A stretch of DNA of 64,000 nucleotides from Rhizobium sp. SL86 (GCF_026672545.1 NZ_JAPPRJ010000009.1:186001-250000), one strand, 5' to 3'. Shown: positions 40,420 to 50,093, counted from the stretch's first letter. Made by a program: numbers and translations. The notes: generated from the sequence alone by a model not told the origin.

Positions 40420-40860
40420 TTACCAGCTGCCGGTGTTCGGCATGGAAACCCAAGGTTCTGCGGGCGCCAGCGCCGGACCCTTTTGCAGGAGTTCGATTGA
40501 GATGCCATCGGGCGATTTAACGAAGGCCATGTTGCCGTCGCGGGGCGGGCGGTTGATCGTGACGCCCTTGTCCATCAGCTGCTGGCAGAAGTCGTAGATA
40601 TTATCGACCTCATAAGCGAGATGGCCGAAATTGCGGCCGCCGTTATAGTCTTCCGTGTCCCAGTTATAGGTGAGTTCGAGCAACGGCGCTTTCGCATTGG
40701 TGCCGGCCTCGACATCCTCGGATGCGGCGAGAAAGATCAGCGTAAAGCGGCCTTTTTCGTTTTCGATGCGGCGGACTTCGGTGAGGCCGAAAATGCGGGT
40801 GTAAAAATCGAGCGATGCATCGAGGTCCTTGATCCGGACCATGGTGTGCAGGTAACGCAT
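40420..40860 (-). CDS. gloA: Lactoylglutathione lyase (glyoxalase I)
   Basis: Glyoxalase I isomerises the methylglyoxal-glutathione adduct to lactoylglutathione. The 146-residue protein has the VOC repeats R-Y-L-H-T-M-V-R-I-K-D-L-D (first metal His), E-L-T-Y-N-W-D (Glu), G-H-L-A-Y-E-V-D (His) and D-G-I-S-I-E-L-L-Q (Glu). The ATG at 40860 is chosen because the 22 codons before it are unlike the family. Confidence 0.95.
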   Translation of the reverse strand: MRYLHTMVRIKDLDASLDFYTRIFGLTEVRRIENEKGRFTLIFLAASEDVEAGTNAKAPLLELTYNWDTEDYNGGRNFGHLAYEVDNIYDFCQQLMDKGVTINRPPRDGNMAFVKSPDGISIELLQKGPALAPAEPWVSMPNTGSW

Positions 40861-41074
40861 GGGTCGCAATCCTCCAAAAAGCATGAATCCGCGGGCTTTG
40901 CCGAGGATCGGTTGGATATGCGGCACTGGCCAGCTTCAGGCAAGCAGCAAGCGCTAGAAAGGGTGGGATAAAGCGTGGGCGGGGGCTTGCGCTGGACGAA
41001 CGGCGCGATGTTAACATATCTTATAAGAATCAGTTAACCGTGCCACCGTGACGCGTAATCCAGGGGCAGACAGA

Positions 41075-41653
41075 ATGGCGGACAGAATGTCATCGAAGGG
41101 CGTTGCGAGTTTCGAGGAACTTGCGGGCGAGCCGGTTGAGCTGACCGAGATCACCGGCGTGGTGAAGTGGTTCGATGTGGCCAAGGGATTTGGTTTCATC
41201 GTCCCCGACAACGGAATGCAGGATGTGCTGCTGCATGTTTCCTGCCTCAGGCGCGACGGTTATCAGACGATCCTCGAGGGAACGCGCATCGTGGCGCTCA
41301 TCCAGCGACGCGACCGAGGTTACCAGGCCTTCCGTATTCTTTCGATGGATCAGTCGACCGCGGTGCATCCGTCACAAATGCCGCCGGTGCGCACCCATGT
41401 GCAGGTCACCCCGACGAGCGGTCTCGAACGCGCGCTGGTCAAGTGGTTCAACCGCACCAAGGGTTTTGGTTTCCTGACCCGCGGCGAGGGCACCGAGGAC
41501 ATCTTTATCCACATGGAAACGCTTCGTCGGTTCGGTTTGACGGAGCTTCGCCCGGGCCAGGTGGTGCTGGTGCGCTTCGGGCCCGGCGAAAAGGGCCTGA
41601 TGGCGGCGGAAATCCACCCCGATGGGCCGGTGGCCCTGCCGCGGGCGCATTGA
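41075..41653 (+). CDS. Tandem cold-shock domain protein
   Basis: This 192-residue protein contains two cold-shock domains that bind single-stranded RNA or DNA. The first has T-G-V-V-K-W-F-D-V-A-K-G-F-G-F-I and V-L-L-H-V-S; the second has A-L-V-K-W-F-N-R-T-K-G-F-G-F-L and D-I-F-I-H-M-E-T-L. The longer, two-domain form is common in alphaproteobacteria and distinct from the 70-residue CspA type. AGGGG lies before the ATG at 41075; a GTG at 41048 is possible. The DUF192 gene follows after two bases and is probably in the same operon. Confidence 0.93.
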   Translation: MADRMSSKGVASFEELAGEPVELTEITGVVKWFDVAKGFGFIVPDNGMQDVLLHVSCLRRDGYQTILEGTRIVALIQRRDRGYQAFRILSMDQSTAVHPSQMPPVRTHVQVTPTSGLERALVKWFNRTKGFGFLTRGEGTEDIFIHMETLRRFGLTELRPGQVVLVRFGPGEKGLMAAEIHPDGPVALPRAH

Positions 41654-41655
41654 TC

Positions 41656-42144
41656 ATGGTTTTGCCGCGGCTGAAACTTGTCCTGAGCGCCGTTCTGGCG
41701 CTCTTTCTGTTTGCCGGACTGCTGGTCGGGGCGGGGGCTGCGGCTGATGTCACCTTCTCCAAACAACCGCTGGTGATCGAAACCGCCAGCGGCCAGCGCC
41801 ATGTTTTTACGGTTGAACTTGCGCTCGATTCGCCGCAGCGCCAGCAGGGGCTGATGTACCGCAAGGAGATGGCACCGGACGCCGGCATGCTGTTCGATTT
41901 CGAGGCGCCGCGCGAAGTGACGATGTGGATGCGCAACACGCTGATCCCGCTCGACATGCTGTTCATCGATTCCGAGGGCCGTATCACCCATATCCATGAA
42001 GGGGCAGTACCTTTGTCGGAAACGGTGATCTCGTCGCGCGGGCCGGTGGATTTCGTGCTCGAACTGAATGCGGGCGAGGTGAAGAAGCGTGGGATCGCTG
42101 TGGGCGACCTGGTGAGAAGCGCTGAGATCGGCAACGCCCCGTGA
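41656..42144 (+). CDS. DUF192 family exported protein
   Basis: The 162-residue protein has a signal peptide or N-terminal membrane anchor (L-V-L-S-A-V-L-A-L-F-L-F-A-G-L-L-V-G-A-G-A-A-A). A DUF192 domain follows: Q-Q-G-L-M-Y-R-K-E-M, M-L-F-D-F and M-W-M-R-N-T-L-I-P-L-D-M-L-F-I are the family signatures. The function of DUF192 is not known. It begins two bases after the cold-shock gene stop. Confidence 0.93.
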   Translation: MVLPRLKLVLSAVLALFLFAGLLVGAGAAADVTFSKQPLVIETASGQRHVFTVELALDSPQRQQGLMYRKEMAPDAGMLFDFEAPREVTMWMRNTLIPLDMLFIDSEGRITHIHEGAVPLSETVISSRGPVDFVLELNAGEVKKRGIAVGDLVRSAEIGNAP

Positions 42145-42226
42145 GGCGCTTAACCTCTTCTTGAAAGAGTGATTTTAGAGTTGCGGCCAAGGGGCGAAGC
42201 GTGTATCTCGCTTTTCATCGTTGGAA

Positions 42227-42303
<77 letters not shown>

Positions 42304-42450
42304 TCGCCGCCGATCAGGTGCTGGGGCTTGCTTCCCACCTCGATCGTCCGGTCAGGCGATCCGGAGACGGACCTGGCGGGGATCGGCAGCGGATACAGGC
42401 ACCGCCGCCGTGCTGATGAGCCTGTAGCGCGCAAGGGAGCGTTGACTGAA

Positions 42451-42756
42451 ATGACCGCGAAGATTTATCGTCCTGCAAAGACCGCCATGCAATCCGGCAA
42501 GGCCAAGACCCATCTTTGGGTGCTTGAATTCGATCAGGAAGAGCCGCGGCGCATCGACCCCATTCTCGGTTACACCTCGTCCTCGGACATGAAACAGCAG
42601 GTGTGCCTGACTTTCGATACGCAGGAACTGGCGCAAGCCTATGCCGAGCGCAACGGTATCGATTACCGCGTCATTCCGCCGAAGGAAGCCAAGCGCCAGA
42701 CGGTGTCCTATTCCGACAATTTCCGGTTCAACCGCACCCAGCCCTGGACCCATTGA
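42451..42756 (+). CDS. NADH dehydrogenase complex I accessory subunit, NDUFS4 relative
   Basis: The 101-residue protein matches the conserved region of the mitochondrial 18-kDa subunit NDUFS4 (ETC complex I subunit, PF04800 type). Its start is A-K-I-Y-R-P-A-K-T-A-M-Q-S-G, W-V-L-E-F follows, and R-I-D-P-I-L-G-Y-T-S-S-S-D is characteristic, with Y-S-D-N-F at the C-terminus. It should bind the peripheral arm of the bacterial NADH:quinone oxidoreductase. It lies alone between tRNA-Pro and tRNA-Arg, far from a nuo operon in this window. The ATG at 42451 gives the normal length. Confidence 0.94.
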   Translation: MTAKIYRPAKTAMQSGKAKTHLWVLEFDQEEPRRIDPILGYTSSSDMKQQVCLTFDTQELAQAYAERNGIDYRVIPPKEAKRQTVSYSDNFRFNRTQPWTH

Positions 42757-42785
42757 TCCCGAGCCTGAGGCTCGCGATGAAAGAC

Positions 42786-42862
42786 GGCCCCTTAGCTCAA
42801 CTGGATAGAGCAACTGCCTTCTAAGCAGTAGGTCGCAGGTTCGAGTCCTGCAGGGGTCGCCA
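42786..42862 (+). tRNA. tRNA-Arg (anticodon TCT)
   Basis: The 77-base gene has acceptor arms GGCCCCT/AGGGGTC, anticodon loop CTTCTAA giving TCT, T-arm AGGTTCGAGTCCT and encoded CCA at 42860-42862. Genes of this type are frequent integration sites for mobile DNA, but I see no repeat of its 3' end downstream. Confidence 0.96.
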
Positions 42863-43074
42863 CAAATTCGATTGTCCGGCCAGGAGAGATGGGCGACACC
42901 TCGTACAGGAGACATAGGTAACAACCTCGTGCCGAACGGGTTCTCGATGGTGTGCTAAATCTCCCCTACCTCTATCCATCACCGCGCTGATGTCGGAGTT
43001 CTTCCGATCTCCATGGAACCACAGCTTTGCTGCCGCAGTTCGACTGCTGTCATGGTCACAGCATTGGACACGTC
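42863..43074. other. Unassigned intergenic sequence after tRNA-Arg
   Basis: I see no convincing gene here. A short open frame starting at 42889 has ten codons. The segment around 42894-42960, containing GACACCTCGTACAGGAGACA, is reminiscent of sequence near insertion-element ends, but I cannot identify an element or terminal repeats. Confidence 0.3.
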
Positions 43075-43230
43075 ATGGACGCTCGAGAGAAGCAGCCGGA
43101 ACCGCCGAAGCGAAAGCTTTTGGGCAGTACATTGATCCTCGTCGGGGTCTGCGGCGCGGTGGCAATCCTGGGCATCTTTATTGGCATCATCGTGGTCTAC
43201 GGGGGTATCAACGCCGTTCAAGGTGGGTGA
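43075..43230 (+). CDS. Small single-helix membrane protein (hypothetical)
   Basis: This is a 51-codon frame with a polar, Lys/Pro-rich N-terminus (D-A-R-E-K-Q-P-E-P-P-K-R-K) and one clear membrane helix (L-I-L-V-G-V-C-G-A-V-A-I-L-G-I-F-I-G-I-I). No clear ribosome-binding sequence is visible, and I recognise no family. The strong helix and positive-inside charge pattern make a real product plausible. Confidence 0.45.
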   Translation: MDAREKQPEPPKRKLLGSTLILVGVCGAVAILGIFIGIIVVYGGINAVQGG

Positions 43231-43516
43231 TGCCGCCGGCCGCTCGCCTGCCATTTGGCCGGAGGGATAAGATCGACAGTCTTCATTGCCGAAAAAAACG
43301 CCGCATCAAATCATGGGGCGCCAACGTTGACAGCAACGTGCAGACCTGAATCGTTGATCGGCGTGACGTGCCAAATACAACAGTTTGTCACATCCTTCAT
43401 CGAGCGGTGAATGCGTCCTTGATACTTCGATACTTCGAGAGATTGTATATTCGTATGTAATAAAAGCCTCGCGTAAGCAACGTGTTTTACGCATGACGCT
43501 CCATGGGGGCGCGATC

Positions 43517-46500
43517 ATGCCGAAATCGATGTTTGCCGATACCATTTGCTTGGAGCGCTACGTGGCGCGCGGGGTGCCGGACAATGTCGACCAGGATCGA
43601 TGGCTCGCGACGGTTGCTCTTTGCAGCCTTGTCGCAACGGGCGTGCTGCTTGGAAGCAAGGGGACGGCGACGGCTCAGTCCGTGGTCGTGATGAAGAACG
43701 TCAATGGTGGTGATGTTGTTCTGAACAACCAGCAAGACGTGACCCTACCTTCCAACGCGACGCAATCCGCCGGAACCTCGGGCCTCGTTCAAGGCGAAAG
43801 TCTCGGACATGATTGGAAATTGCTAGGAAGAGTAACGAACGGCGGTGCGGTCACCATCACCAACAGCGGGCGCCTTCTCAGCAACGTGCCGCAGACAGGT
43901 GGACTTTCGGCGCTCAGTCGGGGCGGAGAAGGGGCGATCTTGCCGACGAACAGCGGGGCGATCGCTCTCAGTCTCGGGGGAAGCGCCGGGGCCGTCACCG
44001 TCTATAATTCAGGGTCGATCACCACCACGGGCGCTTCTGCTGCTGGCATCAGTGCATCAAGCGTGGGCGGTACTGGCGGCGATGGCTTCAGGACCGATTT
44101 GGAGAACTGGCCACCCTTGAAGTCCGGCGGACCCGTCAGCATCGTGATGCAGCGCGATGCCGCCCAAACCGCACCGGTGATCTCCACCGGCGGCGACAAC
44201 GCGGCCGGTATTCGAGCGCTCAGCGCAGGTGGCGGTGATCTGGCAGAATATCAGCGCAGAACCGGCCGCATACAGGCCGTGTCGGGCGGCAACGCCGCGG
44301 GCGCCAGCGTCGATCTGGGCAGCGCTGTGGTCAGCACGAGCGGTTCCCAGTCACCGGGTGTTCTTGCCCAAAGTATCGGCGGCGCATCCGGTCGTTCGCT
44401 GGAGGGCAAAGCGGGTCAGCATGGCGGCGATGGATCCTCGATCAGCCTCAGCGGCGACGCGGCGAGTTCCGTCACCACGCAAGGCACCCAATCAGATGCT
44501 CTCCTGTTGCAATCCTTCGGGGGAAGCGGTGGCAATGGTTCGTCCGCCACGGGTCATGTTGCCGTCGGCGGTGATGGCGGGCGAGGTGGTTCGGGAGGTT
44601 CCGTCACCGTAAACTTCCGGGGGGCGCTGCGAACCTATGCCGACCATGCCCTGGGCCTTATGGTGCAGAGCATCGGCGGCGGCGGTGGTCGGGGTGGAAA
44701 TGCAACGGCGGAGGGATTGTTTTCGGCCGTCGCTATCGGCGGCGCCGGCGGCGATGGCGGCCGAGCCGGTGCCCTTGATCTCGCCTTCGGCAACATCACG
44801 ACGGCCGGTCGCTTTTCGCATGGCGTGAATGCGCAGAGCATCGGCGGCGGTGGTGGCCATGGGGGTTCGGCAACTGCGCGAGCGACCTCCCCGATCTTTT
44901 CCTCCAGCGTCGCCATTGGCGGCAGTGGGGGAGAGGGTGGCGATGCGGGTACGATCAACTTGACCTCCACCGGCAATGTGCAGACGTCGGGCACGCATTC
45001 CTTCGGCCTCTTTGCCTCGAGCATTGGCGGCGGCGGCGGCACGGGCGGTTCCGCCGCCACCGTCTCGGCGGCAGCCGGACCGGTCTCGCTCACCTCCGCG
45101 GTCTCCGTTGGTGGCAAGGGCGGCAAGGGCGGCAAGGGCGCGCGTGTCACGATCAGCCAGGAAAGCGGAACGGCCGTCACGACAAGCGGCGATTTTTCAA
45201 GCGCCGTGGTGGGACATTCGATCGGCGGCGGTGGCGGGACGGGTGGCGATGCCCGCAGCATATCGGTGGGGGTGTCGAACGGTGCCGGCTCGATTTCAGT
45301 GTCTGTCGCGGCGGGCGGTTCCGGCGGCGAGGGCAATGGCGGCGGCGAGGTATCGGTCACCACCAGCGGCATCGTTTCCACCCGCGGCAGCTTCGCCAAT
45401 GGGATCGAAGCCCTGAGCGTTGGCGGCGGGGGCGGTACCGGTGGCAGTGCTACGGCGATATCCGGTGCCGTGTCCTCCGGTATTGCCGTGCCGATTTCCG
45501 TTTCGGTTGGCGGCAGCGGCGGCAAGGGCGGCAACAGTTCGTCGACGTCGATCGTCGTGGAACGGACTTCATCGGTGGTGACGGCCGGAGACCACGCGAC
45601 GGGGGTGCTCTCCCAGAGCATCGGCGGCGGCGGCGGCAATGCAGGCTCCGCCGTGTCGCTATCGGGCGCGATCTCCGAGGGACGATCCATCAGTCTCAGT
45701 GCCGCGATCGGAGGAAGCGGCGGCAGTGGCGGCAGCAGCGGTTATGCGGGCGCGAATGTCTACGGCCGCGTGACGACCGCCGGTTCGTTTTCCAACGCCA
45801 TTCTTGTGCAGAGCATCGGCGGCGGGGGTGGTAAGGGTGGCAGTTCGCTGAGCATCGCTGCCGGTGCCTCAACGAGCGGCAGCACGCCGCTCAGTACCTC
45901 GGTCGGCGGGACGGGGGGCGCTGGCGGAAATGCGGCAGGCGCCATTGTATCGACCTCTCCATCATCCATCCTGGCGACAACCGGAGACCATTCCATTGCC
46001 GTCCTGGCGCAGAGCATCGGCGGTGGCGGCGGCTCGGGCGGCACCGCCCTGTCCGGCACGCTCAGCCTCGGGGAGGTCAACAAGCCGAGCGCTTCGGTTG
46101 CCATCGGGGGCTCAGGCGGCAGTGGCGGGCAGGGGAGCCTGGTTCAGGCTGAACTGGGCGGTCTGCTCATAACCGACGGTGTTCTCGCCCATGGCGTTCT
46201 CGCTCAATCGATTGGCGGCGGCGGTGGCTTTGGTGGCAATTCCGTCTCAGCCGCACTCTCGGCCGCGGCCAGCGAAAAGGCCTCGAAGAATATAGCGCTT
46301 TCGATTGCAGGCGCAGGAGGAGCCGGTGGCGCAAGTGGCCCGGTGAGGGTCACGAACAGTGGCAATCTTCAGACACTCGGTACGGGTTCGAATGGCATCA
46401 TCGCCCAGTCTATCGGCGGAAGCGGGGGCTACGGCGGCAACGCCCTGGCAGTCACGGCGTCCGTGCGTCCGGCCTCGGAAGGCACCGGCAAACTGTCTGA

Positions 46501-49500
46501 CGGACGCACCGTCACGCTCTCCATCGGTGGAAACGGAGGGAATGGCGGCAATGGCGGGACGGTACAGGTCATCAACACCGGATCCGTGCAGACTACAGGG
46601 CAGACGGGCACAGGGATCTTTGCCCAGTCCGTCGCTGGCGGCGGCGGTGCTGCAGGACACGCCACATCAATCTATCTCTCGGCTGAAAAGAAGACGACCT
46701 TCAGCAGCCAGGACGGACAACTGACGACCAAGGATCTCAGCAAGCTCATCTTGACCTCGGGCGGTGTGAATGGCGGTTTCGGGATTGGCGGTGATGTCCG
46801 CGTGCAAGCGGACAGCGGCTCTGTCCGAACAGAGGGGGATGGTGCAATCGGCATCCTCGCACAATCAGTCAGCGGCGGCGGCGGCACCAGTGCGCTCGCC
46901 GATCCGATTCACCACGTTAGTTCGATCTTTTTTGGAACCCAGGGAAGCTCGCCCTACAATCATGCCGGGCAGGCGACTGTCGCCAATTGGGGCGAAGTTA
47001 GCACAAAGGGCATGTTCTCGTCGGCCATCGTGGCGCAGAGCATCGGCGGTGGCGGCGGTGCCCATCTGTCCGTGCAAAACCGTCGCAGCGAGTTGCTGGG
47101 CGCAAACGCGCTGGCAAGCGATACCGGCTCCGTTCATCTCGGCGCTTTGAACGGCAATGGCAGCGGAAATCCCGTCACCATCACCTCGGGTGGTGCATTG
47201 AGCACCACCGGCGACTTTGCCCTCGGCATTCTGGGGCAGTCGATTGGCGGCGGCGGTGGCCTCGTCACGCTCGACAACGACGCCTCGACGACACTGGTTG
47301 ATTTCGGCGGCAGTTGGGACCGGGTCAACCGCTCTGATGCCGTCACTATCGTCAATGGCGGACAAATAACGACGCGCGGCAAGGGCGCGATTGCGGTGCT
47401 TGCGCAGTCCGTCGGCGGCGGTGGTGGCCTCGTACAGGCGGACAGTCCGATCACCTATGCCGAGACGCCCATCACGATCATCGCCAACAAGGAGGATCGG
47501 GACCGCTATAGCTGGACCTACGGGTTGTCGGATCCGTTTCACCACGCAGAGCGGCTTCTCAATTTCGGCGGCGACATTCGTGTGACATTGACTCCAATGA
47601 GCGACATCCGGACCTATGGCGATGGAGCCGCCGCAATCTATGCCCAGTCCATTGCCGGGCCGGGCGGCCTGGTGCAGATGCCGGACGGCAGCCTGTTGTC
47701 GAAGACGTACAATCGGGGCGACCGGGCAGGCAATGTCACGATCAACGCGGATGGCCGGGTGGAGACGCATGGCAATCAGGCGCCCGGCATTCATGCCGCG
47801 ATGCTCGATGGCGACTATTCGTGGCGGCGCGAACAATCGCATCGTCAGATGTCGGTGAATGTCGTCGGCAGCGTGAATACCTTTGGTGCAGCTTCGCACG
47901 GCATCGTGGCGGAACTGTCCGGCAATGCATCTCTGTCGGAAAAACAGACAGCGGTGGATATCGCCGTCGCGCCCGGCGCGACTATCGCGGTGTCAGGACA
48001 AGGGTCGGATGCGATCCGCATCACCAATGCAACGCCCTCTCATATCGCGACCACCACCATCACCAATGCAGGGATGGTGTCGAGCAGAAGCGGCTTTGCC
48101 GTCGTCAGTGATCAGAAGACAAGCGTGGTCAATTCCGGAACCTTGACCGGCTCGATCAAGGCGTCAGGCCCGGTCTGGGCCTTTAAGGGCGATATGCGCG
48201 GTATTTCCGTGACCAATACGGCGAGTGGTTCGATGCTGTCCGGCTCGGCGATCGATCTCGGCGTCGATAACCTCGCGGCGGCGACCCTGCCCGATTACGG
48301 TCGCCTGCAGAATTTCGGCCTTCTGTCGCCGGGCGGGCGGGGTGTGCTCCAGGTCACGAACCTGCAAGGCGTCTATGTTGGTGCTTCCGGCTCGACGCTT
48401 GAAGTCGATCTCGATATGCGCGGCGGCGGATCCGACCGGCTGGAGGCAAGCAGCACAGTTCATTTGGGTGGAGCAGTGCGTCCGCGATTGACCTCGTTTG
48501 GTCCCACGCGACACTTCAGTGTCGTCCAGGCGCCCGCGTTGTTCGGGATGGCAATGAATGCGACTGCTCTCGATACGCCGGTTGTTGATTATTCTCTGAA
48601 CGTTCGCGAACGGGGCTTCGGAGCGGCGGACGCCGTCGTTGCGGTCAACAGCGTGAACTTCGATGCAGCAGGTCTTTCCGATCATGATGCCGCCACCGGA
48701 GCCTGGCTCAACCGGCGTCTGGCAAGCGATGATACGGATGCTGACATGGTGACACTCGCCAATGCAGAGAACCTGGCAGATTATGAGAACCTGCTCGATT
48801 CCTACGCCAGCGAGCACGCGACGCAACAGGTCGCCGGACTGCGCGCGTCGGCATCAGGTTTCCAGTCGGGCATGCTCAGCTGTGGCCAGATCGGTGCAGG
48901 CAGCACCGCAATCGACGAAGGCGAGTGTGCCTGGGGCAAAGTCTCTTCCCGCTGGTTGGAGTATGGTGGCGGGTATTCCGGTGACGGTCGCGATGACCAT
49001 TCCGTCCTGATGTCACTCGGAAGCCAGTATATCGTCGATGATCACTGGCGGGTGGGTTTTGCAGCGGGCTATGAAACGCTGACATCACAGGCCAGGCTTG
49101 CGCAATCTCAGACGGAAACTGCGCATGTCGGTGCCATTGCCAAATATGTGGAAGGCCATGCGCTGTTCGCCGTCGGTCTATCCTATGGTCATGGCTGGAC
49201 GGACTCCAGCCGCTCGATCCCCCTGTCTCCGGGCCTCACCGCACGCGCCAGCCACGATACCGACTGGGTACAGGCCCGCTTCCGGGCAGCCTATCTTCTG
49301 CCCGCGGGCTCGCTCTATCTCAAGCCCAGTGTGGATCTGGACATCAACTACATCCGCAGCGGCGGCTACGGGGAAAGCGGCGCGCCGGGATACAATCTGG
49401 ATGTCGGTTCCTACGATGACGTTATGGTCTCTGTGGCGCCGGGCATCGAAATTGGCACTGACCTGACCCTGTCCGAAAGCCTGCAGATGCGCGCTTTTGT

Positions 49501-49735
49501 ATTCGGTGGGACTCAACACAGCACGGATACGCAGGTCTCGAACGAGGTGAAATTTTCACCGGCTTCCGACCGCTACACACGATGGTTCGAGACCGACAAG
49601 TGGGTTGCCAACTTCGGTGCAGGCGTCAGTCTGTTTTCGGATGACCGGGTTTCCCTGGATCTGCGCTACGATGGGACCTACGGAGATAACGTCCGGTCCC
49701 ACGCGATCACGGCCAAGCTGAGGATCGACTTCTAA
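43517..49735 (+). CDS. Giant glycine-rich repeat autotransporter (type V secretion)
   Basis: This 2072-residue protein is predicted to be a surface autotransporter. A long N-terminal signal ends with V-A-L-C-S-L-V-A-T-G-V-L-L-G and a T-A-T-A-Q cleavage region near residue 54. The passenger, up to about residue 1500, consists of roughly 20 imperfect repeats with the core A-Q-S-I-G-G-G-G-G and G-G-S-G-G type runs, likely a beta-helix. A linker follows, then a beta-barrel from about residue 1800 (C-A-W-G-K motif) ending in the typical L-R-I-D-F. The ATG at 43517 is preferred since GGGGG lies seven bases upstream; an ATG at 43493 is possible. The passenger function (adhesion or biofilm) is inferred. 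Confidence 0.88.
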   Translation: MPKSMFADTICLERYVARGVPDNVDQDRWLATVALCSLVATGVLLGSKGTATAQSVVVMKNVNGGDVVLNNQQDVTLPSNATQSAGTSGLVQGESLGHDWKLLGRVTNGGAVTITNSGRLLSNVPQTGGLSALSRGGEGAILPTNSGAIALSLGGSAGAVTVYNSGSITTTGASAAGISASSVGGTGGDGFRTDLENWPPLKSGGPVSIVMQRDAAQTAPVISTGGDNAAGIRALSAGGGDLAEYQRRTGRIQAVSGGNAAGASVDLGSAVVSTSGSQSPGVLAQSIGGASGRSLEGKAGQHGGDGSSISLSGDAASSVTTQGTQSDALLLQSFGGSGGNGSSATGHVAVGGDGGRGGSGGSVTVNFRGALRTYADHALGLMVQSIGGGGGRGGNATAEGLFSAVAIGGAGGDGGRAGALDLAFGNITTAGRFSHGVNAQSIGGGGGHGGSATARATSPIFSSSVAIGGSGGEGGDAGTINLTSTGNVQTSGTHSFGLFASSIGGGGGTGGSAATVSAAAGPVSLTSAVSVGGKGGKGGKGARVTISQESGTAVTTSGDFSSAVVGHSIGGGGGTGGDARSISVGVSNGAGSISVSVAAGGSGGEGNGGGEVSVTTSGIVSTRGSFANGIEALSVGGGGGTGGSATAISGAVSSGIAVPISVSVGGSGGKGGNSSSTSIVVERTSSVVTAGDHATGVLSQSIGGGGGNAGSAVSLSGAISEGRSISLSAAIGGSGGSGGSSGYAGANVYGRVTTAGSFSNAILVQSIGGGGGKGGSSLSIAAGASTSGSTPLSTSVGGTGGAGGNAAGAIVSTSPSSILATTGDHSIAVLAQSIGGGGGSGGTALSGTLSLGEVNKPSASVAIGGSGGSGGQGSLVQAELGGLLITDGVLAHGVLAQSIGGGGGFGGNSVSAALSAAASEKASKNIALSIAGAGGAGGASGPVRVTNSGNLQTLGTGSNGIIAQSIGGSGGYGGNALAVTASVRPASEGTGKLSDGRTVTLSIGGNGGNGGNGGTVQVINTGSVQTTGQTGTGIFAQSVAGGGGAAGHATSIYLSAEKKTTFSSQDGQLTTKDLSKLILTSGGVNGGFGIGGDVRVQADSGSVRTEGDGAIGILAQSVSGGGGTSALADPIHHVSSIFFGTQGSSPYNHAGQATVANWGEVSTKGMFSSAIVAQSIGGGGGAHLSVQNRRSELLGANALASDTGSVHLGALNGNGSGNPVTITSGGALSTTGDFALGILGQSIGGGGGLVTLDNDASTTLVDFGGSWDRVNRSDAVTIVNGGQITTRGKGAIAVLAQSVGGGGGLVQADSPITYAETPITIIANKEDRDRYSWTYGLSDPFHHAERLLNFGGDIRVTLTPMSDIRTYGDGAAAIYAQSIAGPGGLVQMPDGSLLSKTYNRGDRAGNVTINADGRVETHGNQAPGIHAAMLDGDYSWRREQSHRQMSVNVVGSVNTFGAASHGIVAELSGNASLSEKQTAVDIAVAPGATIAVSGQGSDAIRITNATPSHIATTTITNAGMVSSRSGFAVVSDQKTSVVNSGTLTGSIKASGPVWAFKGDMRGISVTNTASGSMLSGSAIDLGVDNLAAATLPDYGRLQNFGLLSPGGRGVLQVTNLQGVYVGASGSTLEVDLDMRGGGSDRLEASSTVHLGGAVRPRLTSFGPTRHFSVVQAPALFGMAMNATALDTPVVDYSLNVRERGFGAADAVVAVNSVNFDAAGLSDHDAATGAWLNRRLASDDTDADMVTLANAENLADYENLLDSYASEHATQQVAGLRASASGFQSGMLSCGQIGAGSTAIDEGECAWGKVSSRWLEYGGGYSGDGRDDHSVLMSLGSQYIVDDHWRVGFAAGYETLTSQARLAQSQTETAHVGAIAKYVEGHALFAVGLSYGHGWTDSSRSIPLSPGLTARASHDTDWVQARFRAAYLLPAGSLYLKPSVDLDINYIRSGGYGESGAPGYNLDVGSYDDVMVSVAPGIEIGTDLTLSESLQMRAFVFGGTQHSTDTQVSNEVKFSPASDRYTRWFETDKWVANFGAGVSLFSDDRVSLDLRYDGTYGDNVRSHAITAKLRIDF
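44040..47680 (+). repeat. Glycine-rich repeat array in the autotransporter passenger
   Basis: About 20 imperfect units of some 45 to 80 codons repeat the core A-Q-S-I-G-G-G-G-G-x-G-G, usually followed by a second G-G-x-G-G-x-G cluster. The units in the first part are rich (G-G-G-G-G), while later ones are degenerate (S-I-A-G-P-G-G, S-V-S-G-G-G-G), suggesting a gradient of decay toward the C-terminus. Confidence 0.8.
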
Positions 49736-49829
49736 TAATGGGCGTCACGAGGTGACGTTGGATCAAGGATATTGCTCCCGACGTCGGCCTGTTCTGCATT
49801 TCCGGATCTTCTCAGATATCCGGATCACG

Positions 49830-49860
49830 AAAAGGGCGAGCCGGCCGAGAGCCCTTTTTC
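49830..49860 (+). terminator. Terminator after autotransporter gene
   Basis: AAAAGGGC and GCCCTTTTT pair across a 13-base loop with a T-run, 94 bases after the stop. Confidence 0.75.
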
Positions 49861-49931
49861 ATTTAACATTTTCAAAAAACGCAGCCGCGCAAGCAACGTG
49901 ACCAAGATCAGGCCGGCGCACCGATGGCCTC

Positions 49932-50093
49932 TTACCAGCCCCCGGTCTGGCGCCAGTATACCAGAACGATCACGATACCGGCCATGGTCATCAGACGCGA
50001 GACCAAACGGCCTGAAGCGACAGTTCCTGAAGAGCGAATGATGGTGTCGAGGAAGGAAGGAGCCGTTTTTCTGTCGAAAGATCTGTTCGTCAT
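49932..50093 (-). CDS. Possible 53-residue membrane protein
   Basis: An ATG at 50093, 11 bases after AAGGAAA, opens a 53-codon frame. The protein has a basic start, a polar middle, and a hydrophobic C-terminal stretch (M-T-M-A-G-I-V-I-V-L-V-Y-W). No family is known to me. It could be a small inner-membrane protein. An upstream frame to 50246 is continuous but has no supporting signals. Confidence 0.35.
   Translation of the reverse strand: MTNRSFDRKTAPSFLDTIIRSSGTVASGRLVSRLMTMAGIVIVLVYWRQTGGW

Noticed and set aside
44040..47680. Repeats as a CRISPR array or tandem non-coding repeats
   Set aside because: Repeat units are in frame, imperfect at DNA level and code for glycine-rich protein; no constant repeat with unique spacers.
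42786..49735. Genomic island integrated at tRNA-Arg
   Set aside because: No integrase and no visible copy of the tRNA 3' end downstream; kept only as a low-interest remark.
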